The notes: generated by a model not told the origin, from the sequence alone. A DNA stretch of 64,000 nucleotides from Polymorphobacter fuscus (GCF_011927825.1 NZ_JAATJI010000001.1:248001-312000); one strand, 5' to 3'; positions 29,822 to 38,369 are shown, counted from the first letter of the stretch. A program made the numbers and translations.

Positions 29822-32800
29822 TCAGCGGCCCTTCACCTTGGCTTTAAAGACATTCGGGCGTGGTGGCAGAGGTTTGGGTGCGGCGATCTTTTTGGGGGCC
29901 GCGGGCTTGAGCGCCGCCCCCGATGCCAGTTTGGCGAGCGTCGTCGCCAGCTGCAACGCGCCCTTCAGCCGGGCACCGTCGCCGATCCAGTCGGCGGCGA
30001 TGAAAAGCTTGTTGTCGGGGCGCATCTTGGCGCGGGGGCCGAGCCGTTCCAGCCATGCCAGCAGGCCGTCGGGGTTGGCGAAACTGTCGGACTGGAAGGT
30101 GATGAGGCCGCCCTTCGGCCCGGCTTCGAGCTTGGCGACGCCGGCGGCGAGGCAGGCGAGCTTGATCTCGATGATGGCAAGCAGGTTCGACGCCTCCACC
30201 GGCAACGGCCCGAAGCGGTCGATCATTTCCGCGGCGAAGCCGTCTATATCCTGGCGGCCCTGCATCTCGTTGAGGCGCCGGTACAGCGCCATGCGGACGT
30301 TGAGGTCGGGGACATAATCCTCGGGAATGAGGATCGGCACTTCGGCGGTGATCTGCGGCGAGAAGGCATCGGCGGGTGGCTTGACGCCGCGCGCCGTCGC
30401 CTGGGCTTCGAGGATCGCCTCCTCCAGCATCGACTGGTAAAGTTCGAAGCCGATCTCCTTGATATGCCCCGATTGTTCGTCACCGAGCAAATTGCCGGCG
30501 CCGCGCTGGTCGAGGTCATGGCTGGCGAGTTGGAAGCCAGCGCCGAGCGTATCGAGCGCCGACAGCACTTGTAGGCGCTTTTCGGCGCCTTCGGTGATCG
30601 ACTGGTCGGCTGGTGTGGTCAGATAGGCATAGGCGCGGGTTTTGGCGCGGCCGACGCGGCCGCGGATCTGGTATAGCTGGGCGAGGCCGAAGCGGTCAGC
30701 ACGGTGGACGATCAGCGTGTTGGCGCTGGGAATGTCGAGCCCGGATTCGATGATCGTCGTCGACAGCAGCACGTCGTAACGCTTGTCGTAAAAGGCGCTC
30801 ATCCGCTCCTCGACTTCGGTCGGTGCCATCTGGCCATGGGCGGTGACGGGCTTGATCTCGGGGATCTGCTCGCGGATGAACTGCTCGATGTCGGCAAGGT
30901 CGGCGATGCGCGGCACGACGAAGAAGCTCTGCCCGCCGCGATAATGTTCGCGCAGCAGCGCCTCGCGCAGCACCACCTCGTCGAAGGGCATGACATAGGT
31001 CCGCACCGCGAGCCGGTCGACCGGCGGCGTCGCGATGATCGACATTTCGCGCAGCCCCGTCAGCGCCATCTGCAGCGTGCGCGGGATCGGCGTGGCGGTC
31101 AGTGTCAGCACATGGACATCGGCCTTCAGCGCCTTCAGTCGCTCCTTGTGGGTGACGCCGAACCGCTGCTCCTCGTCGACGATGACGAGGCCGAGGCGTT
31201 TGAACTCAACCGATTTCGCCAGGATGGCGTGAGTGCCGACGACGATGTCGATGGTGCCGTCGGTCAGGCCGTCACGGGTGGCCTTGGCATCGGCGGCGGT
31301 GACGAGGCGCGACAACTGCCGGACCTCGACCGGCAGCCCGGCAAATCGCTCCGAAAAGCCGGCGAAATGCTGGCGCGCCAGCAGTGTCGTCGGGCAGACG
31401 ACAGCCACCTGCATGCCGGCCAGCGCTGCGGCATAGGCGGCGCGCAGCGCGACTTCGGTCTTGCCGAAGCCGACATCGCCGCAGACGAGGCGGTCCATCG
31501 GCCGCCCGGACGCCAGGTCGCCGAGGACATCGTCGATGGCGCGCAACTGGTCGTCGGTTTCGACATAGGGAAAGCGGTCGGCGAAGGCGGCATAGCCATG
31601 CGGGTCGACAATGGCGGGCTCGGCCTCGCGCAGATGGCGTTCGGCTGCGGTCTTGAGCAGTTCGCCCGCAATCTCGCGGATGCGGTCCTTCATGCGCCCG
31701 CGGCGCGCCGCCCAGGCGACGCCGCCGAGCTTGTCGAGCGCTATGCCTTCGGATTCGCTGCCATAGCGCGAAAGGACGTCGATGTTTTCGACGGGCACAT
31801 AGAGTTTGCTGCCGCCATCATAGGTGAGTGCGACGCAGTCGTGCGGACGCCGGGCGATCTCGATCGCGACCAGCCCTTCATAGCGGCCGATGCCATGTTC
31901 GCGATGGACGAGCAGGTCGCCCGGCGTCAGCATGGCAAGCTCCGCCATGAAGGCATCGGCCTTGCGGGCGCTGCGCTTCTTGCGGACCAGTCGGTCGCCG
32001 AGCATGTCCTGTTCGGTCAGCACCAGCAGGTGCGACTTGGGCTCGGTGCGGGTAAAGCCATGTTCGAGCGGGACGACGGTCAAAGCGACCTGGCCCTTGG
32101 CGGTCAGGCCGAGCGATTCCTGCCAGCTGTCGGCGGTGGCAAGGTTGGCGATGCCTTCGTCCGCCAGCAGCCCGCGCAGGCGCTCGCGGGCGCCGTTCGA
32201 ATAGCTGGCGAGGATGATGCGGTCACCGGCCTGTCGCCGGTCGTCGATATGCGTCTTGATCGCGGCATAAACCGGCGCACCGCCGGTGCCCTGGGCGATG
32301 CGTTCGGGGGCAAAGTCGCGCGCCGGGTCGGCGTCGCAATCGATGGTGTTGAGCGTGCCGTCGGGGACGCCATAGGGGCTGGCGACATGGACGGTGCGCG
32401 CCTTGAGCAGCGCCGACCATTCGGCGGGCGCGAGGTAGAGCGCGTGCGGCGGCAGCGGGCGATAACTGCCCTTCTTGCCGCTGAGTGCTGCGGTGCGGTT
32501 GTCGTGATAATCGGCGATCGCGGCGAAACGATCCTCGGCGGCCTTGTCGCTGCCGGCTTCGCGGACGATGACGGCATCGGCGCCGAGATAATCGAAGACG
32601 GTGGCGAGTTCGGGCTCGAACAATGGCAGCCAATGTTCCATGCCGGCCAGCCGGCGGCCATCGCTGACAGCTTCGTACAGCGGATCGCCGGTGGCGGTCG
32701 TGCCGAAGCGTTCGAGATACTGGCTGCGGAAGTTGCGGATGCGCTCCTCGTCGAGCAGGACTTCGCTGACCGGCAGCAGGGTAAAGCCATCGGCATTGCC

Positions 32801-33409
32801 GAGCGTGCGCTGCGTTGCAGGGTCGAACTTGCGCAGCGTTTCGACCTCGTCGCCGAAGAAGTCGAGGCGCAGGGCGTGCTCGGAGCCGGCCGGCATCAGG
32901 TCGAGCAGAGAGCCGCGGACGGCATATTCGCCGGCTTCGACGACGGTATCGGTGCGGACGAAGCCATTCGCCGCCAGCTTTGCCGCCAGCGCATCGCGGT
33001 CGATGCGCGTGCCGGCGGTGATGCGCGCCGTCAGCGCGGCGATGCGCGCCGGCGGCAGGGTGCGCTGGGTGACGGCGTTGATGGTGGTGACCACCAGCTG
33101 CGCGCCCTTCGGCCTGGCTTCGAGCGCCGACAGCGCCGCCAGCCGCTCGGCGGCGACACGCAGGCCGGGGGAGGCGCGGTCATAGGGCAGGCAGTCCCAG
33201 GCCGGCAGGGTGATGACCTCGACCTCGGGCGCGAAGAAGCTGGCGGCTTCGGCGAGTGCGCGCGCGGATGCGTCGTCGGCGGCGATGAAGACGGCGCGGC
33301 CGGCAGCCGCCCGCGCCGTGTCGGCCATCAGCCAAGGCAGGAAGCCCGGGGCGCAGCGGGCAAGGGTGAGCGGCGTTGTGGCGGCAACGAAGCGGCGCAG
33401 GTCGATCAT
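29822..33409 (-). CDS. mfd: Transcription-repair coupling factor Mfd
   Basis: A 1195-aa translocase that removes stalled RNA polymerase and recruits UvrA. The N-terminal UvrB-homology part is followed by the RNA-polymerase-interacting CarD-like domain near residue 500 (GDLLVHREHGIGRYEGL, KLYVPVENID). The RecG-like helicase motor has Walker A CGDVGFGKTEVALRA, DEEQRFGV, TATPIPRTLQMAL and STTIIESGLDIP. The C-terminal TRCF domain (YVPDLNVRMALYRRLNEM) is followed by a basic Pro/Ala/Lys tail. A long open frame on the opposite strand is a shadow of this gene. Confidence 0.97.
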   Translation of the reverse strand: MIDLRRFVAATTPLTLARCAPGFLPWLMADTARAAAGRAVFIAADDASARALAEAASFFAPEVEVITLPAWDCLPYDRASPGLRVAAERLAALSALEARPKGAQLVVTTINAVTQRTLPPARIAALTARITAGTRIDRDALAAKLAANGFVRTDTVVEAGEYAVRGSLLDLMPAGSEHALRLDFFGDEVETLRKFDPATQRTLGNADGFTLLPVSEVLLDEERIRNFRSQYLERFGTTATGDPLYEAVSDGRRLAGMEHWLPLFEPELATVFDYLGADAVIVREAGSDKAAEDRFAAIADYHDNRTAALSGKKGSYRPLPPHALYLAPAEWSALLKARTVHVASPYGVPDGTLNTIDCDADPARDFAPERIAQGTGGAPVYAAIKTHIDDRRQAGDRIILASYSNGARERLRGLLADEGIANLATADSWQESLGLTAKGQVALTVVPLEHGFTRTEPKSHLLVLTEQDMLGDRLVRKKRSARKADAFMAELAMLTPGDLLVHREHGIGRYEGLVAIEIARRPHDCVALTYDGGSKLYVPVENIDVLSRYGSESEGIALDKLGGVAWAARRGRMKDRIREIAGELLKTAAERHLREAEPAIVDPHGYAAFADRFPYVETDDQLRAIDDVLGDLASGRPMDRLVCGDVGFGKTEVALRAAYAAALAGMQVAVVCPTTLLARQHFAGFSERFAGLPVEVRQLSRLVTAADAKATRDGLTDGTIDIVVGTHAILAKSVEFKRLGLVIVDEEQRFGVTHKERLKALKADVHVLTLTATPIPRTLQMALTGLREMSIIATPPVDRLAVRTYVMPFDEVVLREALLREHYRGGQSFFVVPRIADLADIEQFIREQIPEIKPVTAHGQMAPTEVEERMSAFYDKRYDVLLSTTIIESGLDIPSANTLIVHRADRFGLAQLYQIRGRVGRAKTRAYAYLTTPADQSITEGAEKRLQVLSALDTLGAGFQLASHDLDQRGAGNLLGDEQSGHIKEIGFELYQSMLEEAILEAQATARGVKPPADAFSPQITAEVPILIPEDYVPDLNVRMALYRRLNEMQGRQDIDGFAAEMIDRFGPLPVEASNLLAIIEIKLACLAAGVAKLEAGPKGGLITFQSDSFANPDGLLAWLERLGPRAKMRPDNKLFIAADWIGDGARLKGALQLATTLAKLASGAALKPAAPKKIAAPKPLPPRPNVFKAKVKGR

Positions 33410-33433
33410 CGGCGGCTGGTCCCCCGCCGGGGG

Positions 33434-33724
33434 TCAGCGCATCGCGACGGCGACATAATCGAGCTTTCTGAGCGCATCGAGCATCGGGCCATGGAACGCT
33501 TCCGGCGCCTCGATCGTGCCGAAGGCCCAGCCCATGACATCGACATCCTGTTCGTCGAGCAGCGCTTCGAACCAGCACAGCTCGGCTTCGGTAAAGCCGG
33601 CGGCATAGCGATCGGCAAAGCCACCGATCATCAGATCGGCTTCGCGGGTGCCGCGGTGCCAGGCGCGGAAACGCAGGCGGCGCAGCCGGTGGTCCGGCGA
33701 TACGGGGTCGTTGGCGGCGTCCAT
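33434..33724 (-). CDS. sdhE: FAD assembly factor SdhE (Sdh5 family)
   Basis: A 96-aa helical protein required for covalent flavinylation of succinate dehydrogenase SdhA. The conserved LRFRAWHRGTREADLMIGGF carries the RGxxE motif; further matches are ELCWFEALLDEQDVDVMGWA and the C-terminal helix. The frame is open upstream, but the ATG at MDAANDPVSP fits the family. It lies 24 nt before mfd on the same strand and is divergent from recG, a linkage common in alphaproteobacteria. Confidence 0.93.
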   Translation of the reverse strand: MDAANDPVSPDHRLRRLRFRAWHRGTREADLMIGGFADRYAAGFTEAELCWFEALLDEQDVDVMGWAFGTIEAPEAFHGPMLDALRKLDYVAVAMR

Positions 33725-33827
33725 GCGGGGCTCCAATGCCGAACAGCCGGTCCTTTTCCAACAGGAACGCGGCAAAGCCGCAGGCCCGGTTGAAAGCGGG
33801 CGCGCGGCGCGTATGAGTGTCCTAACG

Positions 33828-35891
33828 ATGCGGCCTGCCATCCTCAACCCGCTGTTCAGCGAAACCGCCACCCTGAAGGGCGTGGGCGCGGCACTGGTGC
33901 GGCAATTGGCGCGGCTGAAGCTGCTGCGCGTCATCGACCTGGTTTTCCACATGCCGGTGATGGCGATCGAGCGCGTGCAGGTCGAACAGATCGACGAGTC
34001 GCTGGTCGGGCGGCCGATCGTCGTCAACCTGACCGTGGTGCGCCACGATAGTGGCGGCCCGCGCAGCCCGTTGCGCGTGCGGGCGGTCGACAGCGGCGGG
34101 CAGTGGGTCGACCTGGTGTTTTTCGGCCAATCGGGTGCCTGGGCGCGGGCGAAGCTGCCGGTACAGGAGACGCGGCGCATCTCGGGGCGGCTCGACCGCT
34201 ATGGGCAGTCGCTGCAGATCAGCCACCCCGACGTGGCATTGCCCGGCGAGGCCATGGGCCCAATGCTGCGCGAGCCGGTCTATCCGCTGACCGAAGGCGT
34301 CACCAACAAGCGTATGGGGCAGATCGTCGGCATGGCGCTGGAGCGGGCGCCCGACTTGCCCGAATGGATCGAACCGAGCGTGCTGGAACGCCATGGCTGG
34401 CCGGCGTGGCGGGCGGCGCTGGCGACGGCGCACGACCTGCGCGACGAAGGCCGCGCCAAGGACCGGCTGGCCTATGACGAGCTGCTCGCCAACCAGCTGG
34501 CGCTGCTGCTGGTGCGGCGCGACACGCGTGAGCGCCGGGGGCGGGCGCTGGCGGGTGACGGCCGGCTGACGCGGCCGCTGGTGGCGGGGCTGCCCTGGGC
34601 GCTGACCGGGGCGCAGCGGCGGGTGCTGGGGGAAATCACCGGCGACATGGCGCAATCGTCGCCGATGCTGCGGCTGCTGCAGGGCGATGTCGGATCGGGC
34701 AAGACGCTGGTGGCGCTGATCGCCATGCTGGCGGCGGTGGAGGCGGGGGCGCAGGCGGCACTGCTGGCGCCGACCGAGATCCTGGCGCGGCAGCATTTCG
34801 CCTCGATCTCCAAGATGCTGGCGGGGCTGCCGGTGCGGGTGGCGATCCTCACCGGGCGGGACAAGGGAAAGGTCCGCCTCGATTTGCTCGATGACCTGGC
34901 AATGGGGCGGATCGACATCCTGATCGGCACTCATGCGATCTTCCAGGAGGCGGTCGACTATCACGACCTGGGGCTGGTGGTGGTCGATGAACAGCATCGC
35001 TTTGGTGTCGCCCAGCGGCTGTTGCTGACCGGCAAGGCCAAGGCGCCGCCGCATCTGCTGGCGATGACGGCGACACCGATTCCGCGCAGCCTGCAGCTGA
35101 CCCAATATGGCGAAATGGACGCCTCGCAGATCGACGAGCTGCCGCCGGGGCGCCAGCCCATCGAGACCCGGGTGATGGCGGTGGAACGTATGGACGAGGT
35201 CGTCGAGGGGCTGGGGCGGCATCTGGCGGGCGGTGGCCAGGCCTATTGGGTGTGTCCGCTGGTCGAAGGGTCGGAGAGCGGCGACGAGGCGGCGGCGGAG
35301 CTGCGCGCGACGATGCTGAAGGCGCGGTTCGGCGACACGGTTGGCCTGGTCCATGGCCGGATGAAGCCGGCGGAAAAGGACGCGGTGATGGCGGCCTTCT
35401 CCGCCGGGCAGCTGGGGCTGCTGGTGGCGACGACAGTCATCGAAGTGGGTGTCGATGTGCCCAATGCGACGCTGATGATCATCGAGGCGGCGGAGCGTTT
35501 CGGCCTGGCGCAGCTGCACCAGCTGCGCGGCCGGGTCGGGCGCGGTAGCGGCCGATCGGTGTGCCTGCTGCTGCGCGGCGGCGACCTCAGCGAGACGGCG
35601 AAGGCGCGGTTGAAGCTGATGCGCGAGACCAACGACGGCTTCCGCATCGCCGAGGAAGATCTGCGGCTGCGCGGCGCGGGCGAAATCCTGGGGGTCCGCC
35701 AATCGGGGGAGGCGGCGTTCCGGGTGGCCGATCCGGAGCGGACGGCGAAGTTCGTCGCGGTGGCGCGGGATGATGCGCGGTTGCTGCTGGACCGGGATGG
35801 GGGCCTGGCGGGGGCGCGGGGGCAGGCGGCGCGGGTGTTGCTGTATCTGTTCGAGCGGGATGCGGGGGTGGGGATGCTGCGGTCAGGCTGA
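33828..35891 (+). CDS. recG: ATP-dependent DNA helicase RecG
   Basis: Branch-migrating helicase for stalled forks, 687 aa. N-terminal wedge/OB domain (VFHMPVMAIERVQ; VDLVFFGQ), motor with Walker A LQGDVGSGKTLVALIAM, motif II VVVDEQHRFGV, TATPIPRSLQLTQYGEMD, VATTVIEVGVDVPNATLM and RGRVGRGS. I chose the ATG giving MRPAILNPLF, the usual RecG start; an ATG five codons earlier is possible. The frame continues upstream without coding signal. Divergent from sdhE. Confidence 0.95.
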   Translation: MRPAILNPLFSETATLKGVGAALVRQLARLKLLRVIDLVFHMPVMAIERVQVEQIDESLVGRPIVVNLTVVRHDSGGPRSPLRVRAVDSGGQWVDLVFFGQSGAWARAKLPVQETRRISGRLDRYGQSLQISHPDVALPGEAMGPMLREPVYPLTEGVTNKRMGQIVGMALERAPDLPEWIEPSVLERHGWPAWRAALATAHDLRDEGRAKDRLAYDELLANQLALLLVRRDTRERRGRALAGDGRLTRPLVAGLPWALTGAQRRVLGEITGDMAQSSPMLRLLQGDVGSGKTLVALIAMLAAVEAGAQAALLAPTEILARQHFASISKMLAGLPVRVAILTGRDKGKVRLDLLDDLAMGRIDILIGTHAIFQEAVDYHDLGLVVVDEQHRFGVAQRLLLTGKAKAPPHLLAMTATPIPRSLQLTQYGEMDASQIDELPPGRQPIETRVMAVERMDEVVEGLGRHLAGGGQAYWVCPLVEGSESGDEAAAELRATMLKARFGDTVGLVHGRMKPAEKDAVMAAFSAGQLGLLVATTVIEVGVDVPNATLMIIEAAERFGLAQLHQLRGRVGRGSGRSVCLLLRGGDLSETAKARLKLMRETNDGFRIAEEDLRLRGAGEILGVRQSGEAAFRVADPERTAKFVAVARDDARLLLDRDGGLAGARGQAARVLLYLFERDAGVGMLRSG

Positions 35892-35902
35892 CCGCTCATA
35901 CC

Positions 35903-36031
35903 ACCTCCCCCCGCCGGGGGGAGGTCGGACTCGGACTTGCCCTAGCCGGGAGAGGGGCGGCTCTCGACGCCGACGCACCCCTCTCCCGGGCCGGCTGCGC
36001 CGTCTCTCGACCTCTCCCCGGCGGGGAGAGG
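35903..36031. repeat. REP-like palindrome cluster downstream of recG
   Basis: Three palindromic blocks follow recG: ACCTCCCCCC/GGGGGGAGGT (35903-35925), an inverted CCGGGAGAGGGG / CCCCTCTCCCGG pair (35946-35989), and CCTCTCCCC/GGGGAGAGG (36011-36031). The first 31 bases from 35904 are repeated identically at 50391. This sits between convergent recG and the BLUF gene, where it may act as a bidirectional transcription barrier. Confidence 0.75.
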
Positions 36032-36112
36032 TGAAGGGGCGCGGTTCGATGGTTTCGGGTCGACACCTTCGGCACGACGCTGTGAGGAGCCTGCGCCGCG
36101 TTGCTGACCGAA

Positions 36113-36586
36113 TCAGCGCCGAACAAGCGTATCCAGCGGGCCCCGATCGAGGTGCTTCAGAATTCGCTTCAGGGCCGCGATGTTGTTTTCGTCCTCGGCG
36201 CTTTCGAGCGCGTCCTGCAGCACTTCGCGGATGTCGTCGGCGCCGACCCGCTCCATTTCCCAGTTCGGATACAGGCGCTCGCGCTGTTCCACGCTCCGGT
36301 CCAGGGGAACGATGTCGTAATGGCGCGGATCACCATGAAGGCTGGCGATCAGGGTCTTCACCTCGGCGGGCGGCCCCTCGATCCACTGGAAAAATACGCC
36401 GCTGCCGAACACCAGCACGCCGGTGATGTCGCGTTCGACATTGCTGCGTTGCGACCATTCGATGATACGATCGACCGCGACATCGTCGACGCCTTCGGCG
36501 GCACGACTGCAATAGACGAAAGATTCAAGAATGGGCGCGCCGTCGTCCAGGTCTGGGCCGCGTGGGAAACCGATTTCGTCGAACAT
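36113..36586 (-). CDS. BLUF-domain blue-light photosensor
   Basis: Flavin-binding blue-light sensor of 157 aa, single domain plus a C-terminal helical extension. The photoactive residues are all present with AppA-like spacing: Y25 (ESFVYCS), N49 (RSNVERDITG), Q67 (FFQWIEGP), W109 and M111 (YPNWEM). Lacking an attached enzymatic or DNA-binding domain, it must signal through a partner protein, as short BLUF proteins do. The partner is not evident nearby; the neighbours are recG (convergent) and rnpB. Confidence 0.93.
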   Translation of the reverse strand: MFDEIGFPRGPDLDDGAPILESFVYCSRAAEGVDDVAVDRIIEWSQRSNVERDITGVLVFGSGVFFQWIEGPPAEVKTLIASLHGDPRHYDIVPLDRSVEQRERLYPNWEMERVGADDIREVLQDALESAEDENNIAALKRILKHLDRGPLDTLVRR

Positions 36587-36696
36587 GCGGGGGGCTCGCC
36601 TTGTCTATGCCGGGCAGGCCGTGCCACCCGTCAGGTCGCTGCCATGGTAGCGCATCTTTCCCATTGGGGTAAGCAAGCATCGGGGTGGCTGGCAGC

Positions 36697-36853
36697 GGTT
36701 GGCAAGCGCATGGGCAAAGCCCGTGGTTGGCAAGCGCATGGGCAAAGCCCATGCTGGCGTCGGACGGGTTCGGTCCGGGAACCGGACCGCCCCGCCGGCC
36801 GATCTTGCGCCTGTCGGCGCGTAGCGCTTCGCTACGCGCTCGCGGCGCTGCGA
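36697..36853 (+). repeat. Structured 3'-flanking repeat, copy 2 (downstream of rnpB)
   Basis: Second copy of the repeat also at 5003-5122 and 50470-50583. Hairpins: 36736-36754 (GCATGGGC/GCCCATGC, AAA loop), 36771-36789 (CGGTCCGG/CCGGACCG, GAA loop) and 36817-36839 (GCGCGTAGCG/CGCTACGCGC, CTT loop). All three stems are perfect. The first hairpin is partly duplicated as a 28-bp tandem repeat (26 identical bases at 36697 and 36725). The end TCGCGGCGCTGCG is 6 nt from the 3' end of rnpB, which is read toward the repeat. Confidence 0.8.
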
Positions 36854-36859
36854 TGCGAT

Positions 36860-37260
36860 CAGAGGATCTGTAAGCCGGGTTCTGTACTGTCCGAGAACAG
36901 CGACGATCATTCCTCTAGGACTGCCGTTGCCGACAGCCTCAAGCAACCAACCCGCGCAGCGGAAGGACCGGTTCCCGTCCCGTGGAGGCAAGCTCCACTC
37001 GTGCGCCTATTTGGTCTTGCTCCCGATGGGGTTTGCCCTGCCGCTCCGGTTGCCCGTCGCGCGGTGCGCTTTTACCGCACCGTTTCACCCTTGCCTGTCC
37101 CCCGGATCAAGTCCGGGGCCATCGGCGGTTTGTTTTCTGTGGCACTGTCCCTGGGGTCGCCCCCGCCGGGTGTTACCCGGCACCGTGTTCCGTGGAGCCC
37201 GGACTTTCCTCCCCCGCCCCAAAATCGCTTCTGGCGCGGCGGCGATCGCCCGATCCTCTG
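36860..37260 (-). ncRNA. rnpB: RNase P RNA (type A)
   Basis: Catalytic RNA of RNase P, which matures tRNA 5' ends. On the minus strand: GGAAAGTCCGGGCTCCACG near the 5' end, the central ACAGTGCCACAGAAA region, a GGTGAAACGGTGCGGTAA block, and the 3' GAACCCGGCTTACAG that carries the tRNA-CCA-pairing GGTT-containing loop complement. The terminal helix closes exactly: CAGAGGATC at the 5' end pairs with GATCCTCTG at the 3' end, fixing both boundaries to within a few bases. An internal stem at 37100-37118 (CCCCGGA/TCCGGGG) resembles a REP palindrome. Confidence 0.95.
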
Positions 37261-37272
37261 ACCGCCAGCGGT

Positions 37273-37292
37273 GCCTAGCAGCGATGCTAGGC
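37273..37292. terminator. Small hairpin between the HdeD-like gene and rnpB
   Basis: GCCTAGC/GCTAGGC forms a perfect 7-bp stem with a 6-nt loop. It includes the stop codon of the HdeD-like gene and ends 13 nt before the rnpB 5' end. No U-run follows, so termination is only a possibility; it could equally be a binding site in the rnpB promoter region. Confidence 0.3.
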
Positions 37293-37826
37293 CGCCGCCA
37301 AGCGTTGTTTGTGGCGGCCGCGCAGGGTGAAGCCGAGGACGGCGAACAGGATGCCGAACACCAGCGTGTAGACGCCGAACCACAGCGCCAGCACCAGCGC
37401 GCCGATGACCGGCTGCATCAGCAGCAATACCCCCCACAGGATGGAAAGCACGCCGCCGATTGCCAGCCACCAGCGGCCATGGTCGAGCGGCAGGTTGAAG
37501 GCGGCGATCGCCAGCGCGATGCCGCCCAGGATCGCCCAGAACGCCATGACGAAGATGAACACCTTGACCGCGATCAGCGGCATCAGCAGCGCCACGGCGG
37601 CGGCACCGAGGCTGATGACGCCCTGGAACGCCAGCCATCCCCAGCTGCGGTCGCGCCGGAAGGCCCGGACGGCGGCGATGATCGCGGCCACGCCATCCAT
37701 GATCGAATAGATGGCGAACAGCAGCACCAGCGCGCCGACGGTCGCCATCGGGAAGGCCAGCGCCAGCACGCCGATGACGATGCCGAGGACGCCGCGCAGC
37801 GCCACCCAGCCCCAGTTGGCGGCCAT
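37287..37826 (-). CDS. HdeD/DUF308-family membrane protein
   Basis: A 179-aa integral membrane protein with six hydrophobic helices in three repeated hairpins (WVALRGVLGIVIGVLALAFP; WGWLAFQGVISLGAAAVALL; WWLAIGGVLSILWGVLLLM), the DUF308 repeat pattern found in HdeD-type acid-resistance proteins. The function of most family members is unknown and acid resistance is not implied here. It is read in the same direction as methylmalonyl-CoA epimerase upstream and rnpB downstream. A basic C-terminus (RGRHKQRLAAA) suggests a cytoplasmic tail. Confidence 0.85.
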   Translation of the reverse strand: MAANWGWVALRGVLGIVIGVLALAFPMATVGALVLLFAIYSIMDGVAAIIAAVRAFRRDRSWGWLAFQGVISLGAAAVALLMPLIAVKVFIFVMAFWAILGGIALAIAAFNLPLDHGRWWLAIGGVLSILWGVLLLMQPVIGALVLALWFGVYTLVFGILFAVLGFTLRGRHKQRLAAA

Positions 37827-37907
37827 GGCGGCGCCAAGGCTGCCGAGCGTGGCGCCCGGCGCTGAGAAGGGCGAAGGTCGGTGGCGATCATCGGCTGTCT
37901 CCTGTGG

Positions 37908-38369
37908 TCAGTGGTGCTCCGGGGTGGCCATCAGTTCGACCAGCACGCCGCCGGTGTCCTTGGGGTGGACGAAGATGATCGGCACGCCATGGGCGCCGAT
38001 GCGCGGTTCACCGGTGCCGAGCACGACGGCGCCGCGGGCGCGCATGGCGTCGCGCGCGGCGATGATGTCGGCGACTTCGAAACAGACATGGTGCTGGCCG
38101 CCGGCGGGGTTCTTGCGCAGGAAGCCATGGATGGGGGAGGTCTCGCCGAGCGGTTCGATCAGCTCCAGCTGGCTGTTGGCGACATCGAGGAAGGCGACGC
38201 GGACGCCCTGTTCGAGCAGGTCGAACGGCGGGGTCGAGACCGTGGCCCCGAACAGCCGGGCGTACATGGCGATCGTGGCGTCAAGGTCCGGGCAGGCAAT
38301 GCCGACATGGTTGAGGCGGCCGAGCAGCAGCGGCGGCAATTCGTCCGGGGTCGTGGCGTCAGGGATCAT
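37908..38369 (-). CDS. mce: Methylmalonyl-CoA epimerase
   Basis: Vicinal oxygen chelate enzyme of 153 aa interconverting (R)- and (S)-methylmalonyl-CoA in propionyl-CoA use. Metal ligands and signatures: RLNHVGIACPDLDATIAMY, LELIEPLGETSPIHGFL, GGQHHVCFEV, GAHGVPIIFVHPKDTGGVLVEL. The ATG at MIPDATTPDE has AGGA upstream, and the longer frame is antisense to the divergent gene. The mutase and propionyl-CoA carboxylase are not in the window. Confidence 0.92.
   Translation of the reverse strand: MIPDATTPDELPPLLLGRLNHVGIACPDLDATIAMYARLFGATVSTPPFDLLEQGVRVAFLDVANSQLELIEPLGETSPIHGFLRKNPAGGQHHVCFEVADIIAARDAMRARGAVVLGTGEPRIGAHGVPIIFVHPKDTGGVLVELMATPEHH

Noticed and set aside
30704..33793. A 1029-codon open frame on the plus strand opposite mfd.
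   Set aside because: It is a GC-rich shadow of mfd: repetitive Gly/Arg/Asp composition, no domains, and mfd on the other strand has complete conserved motifs.
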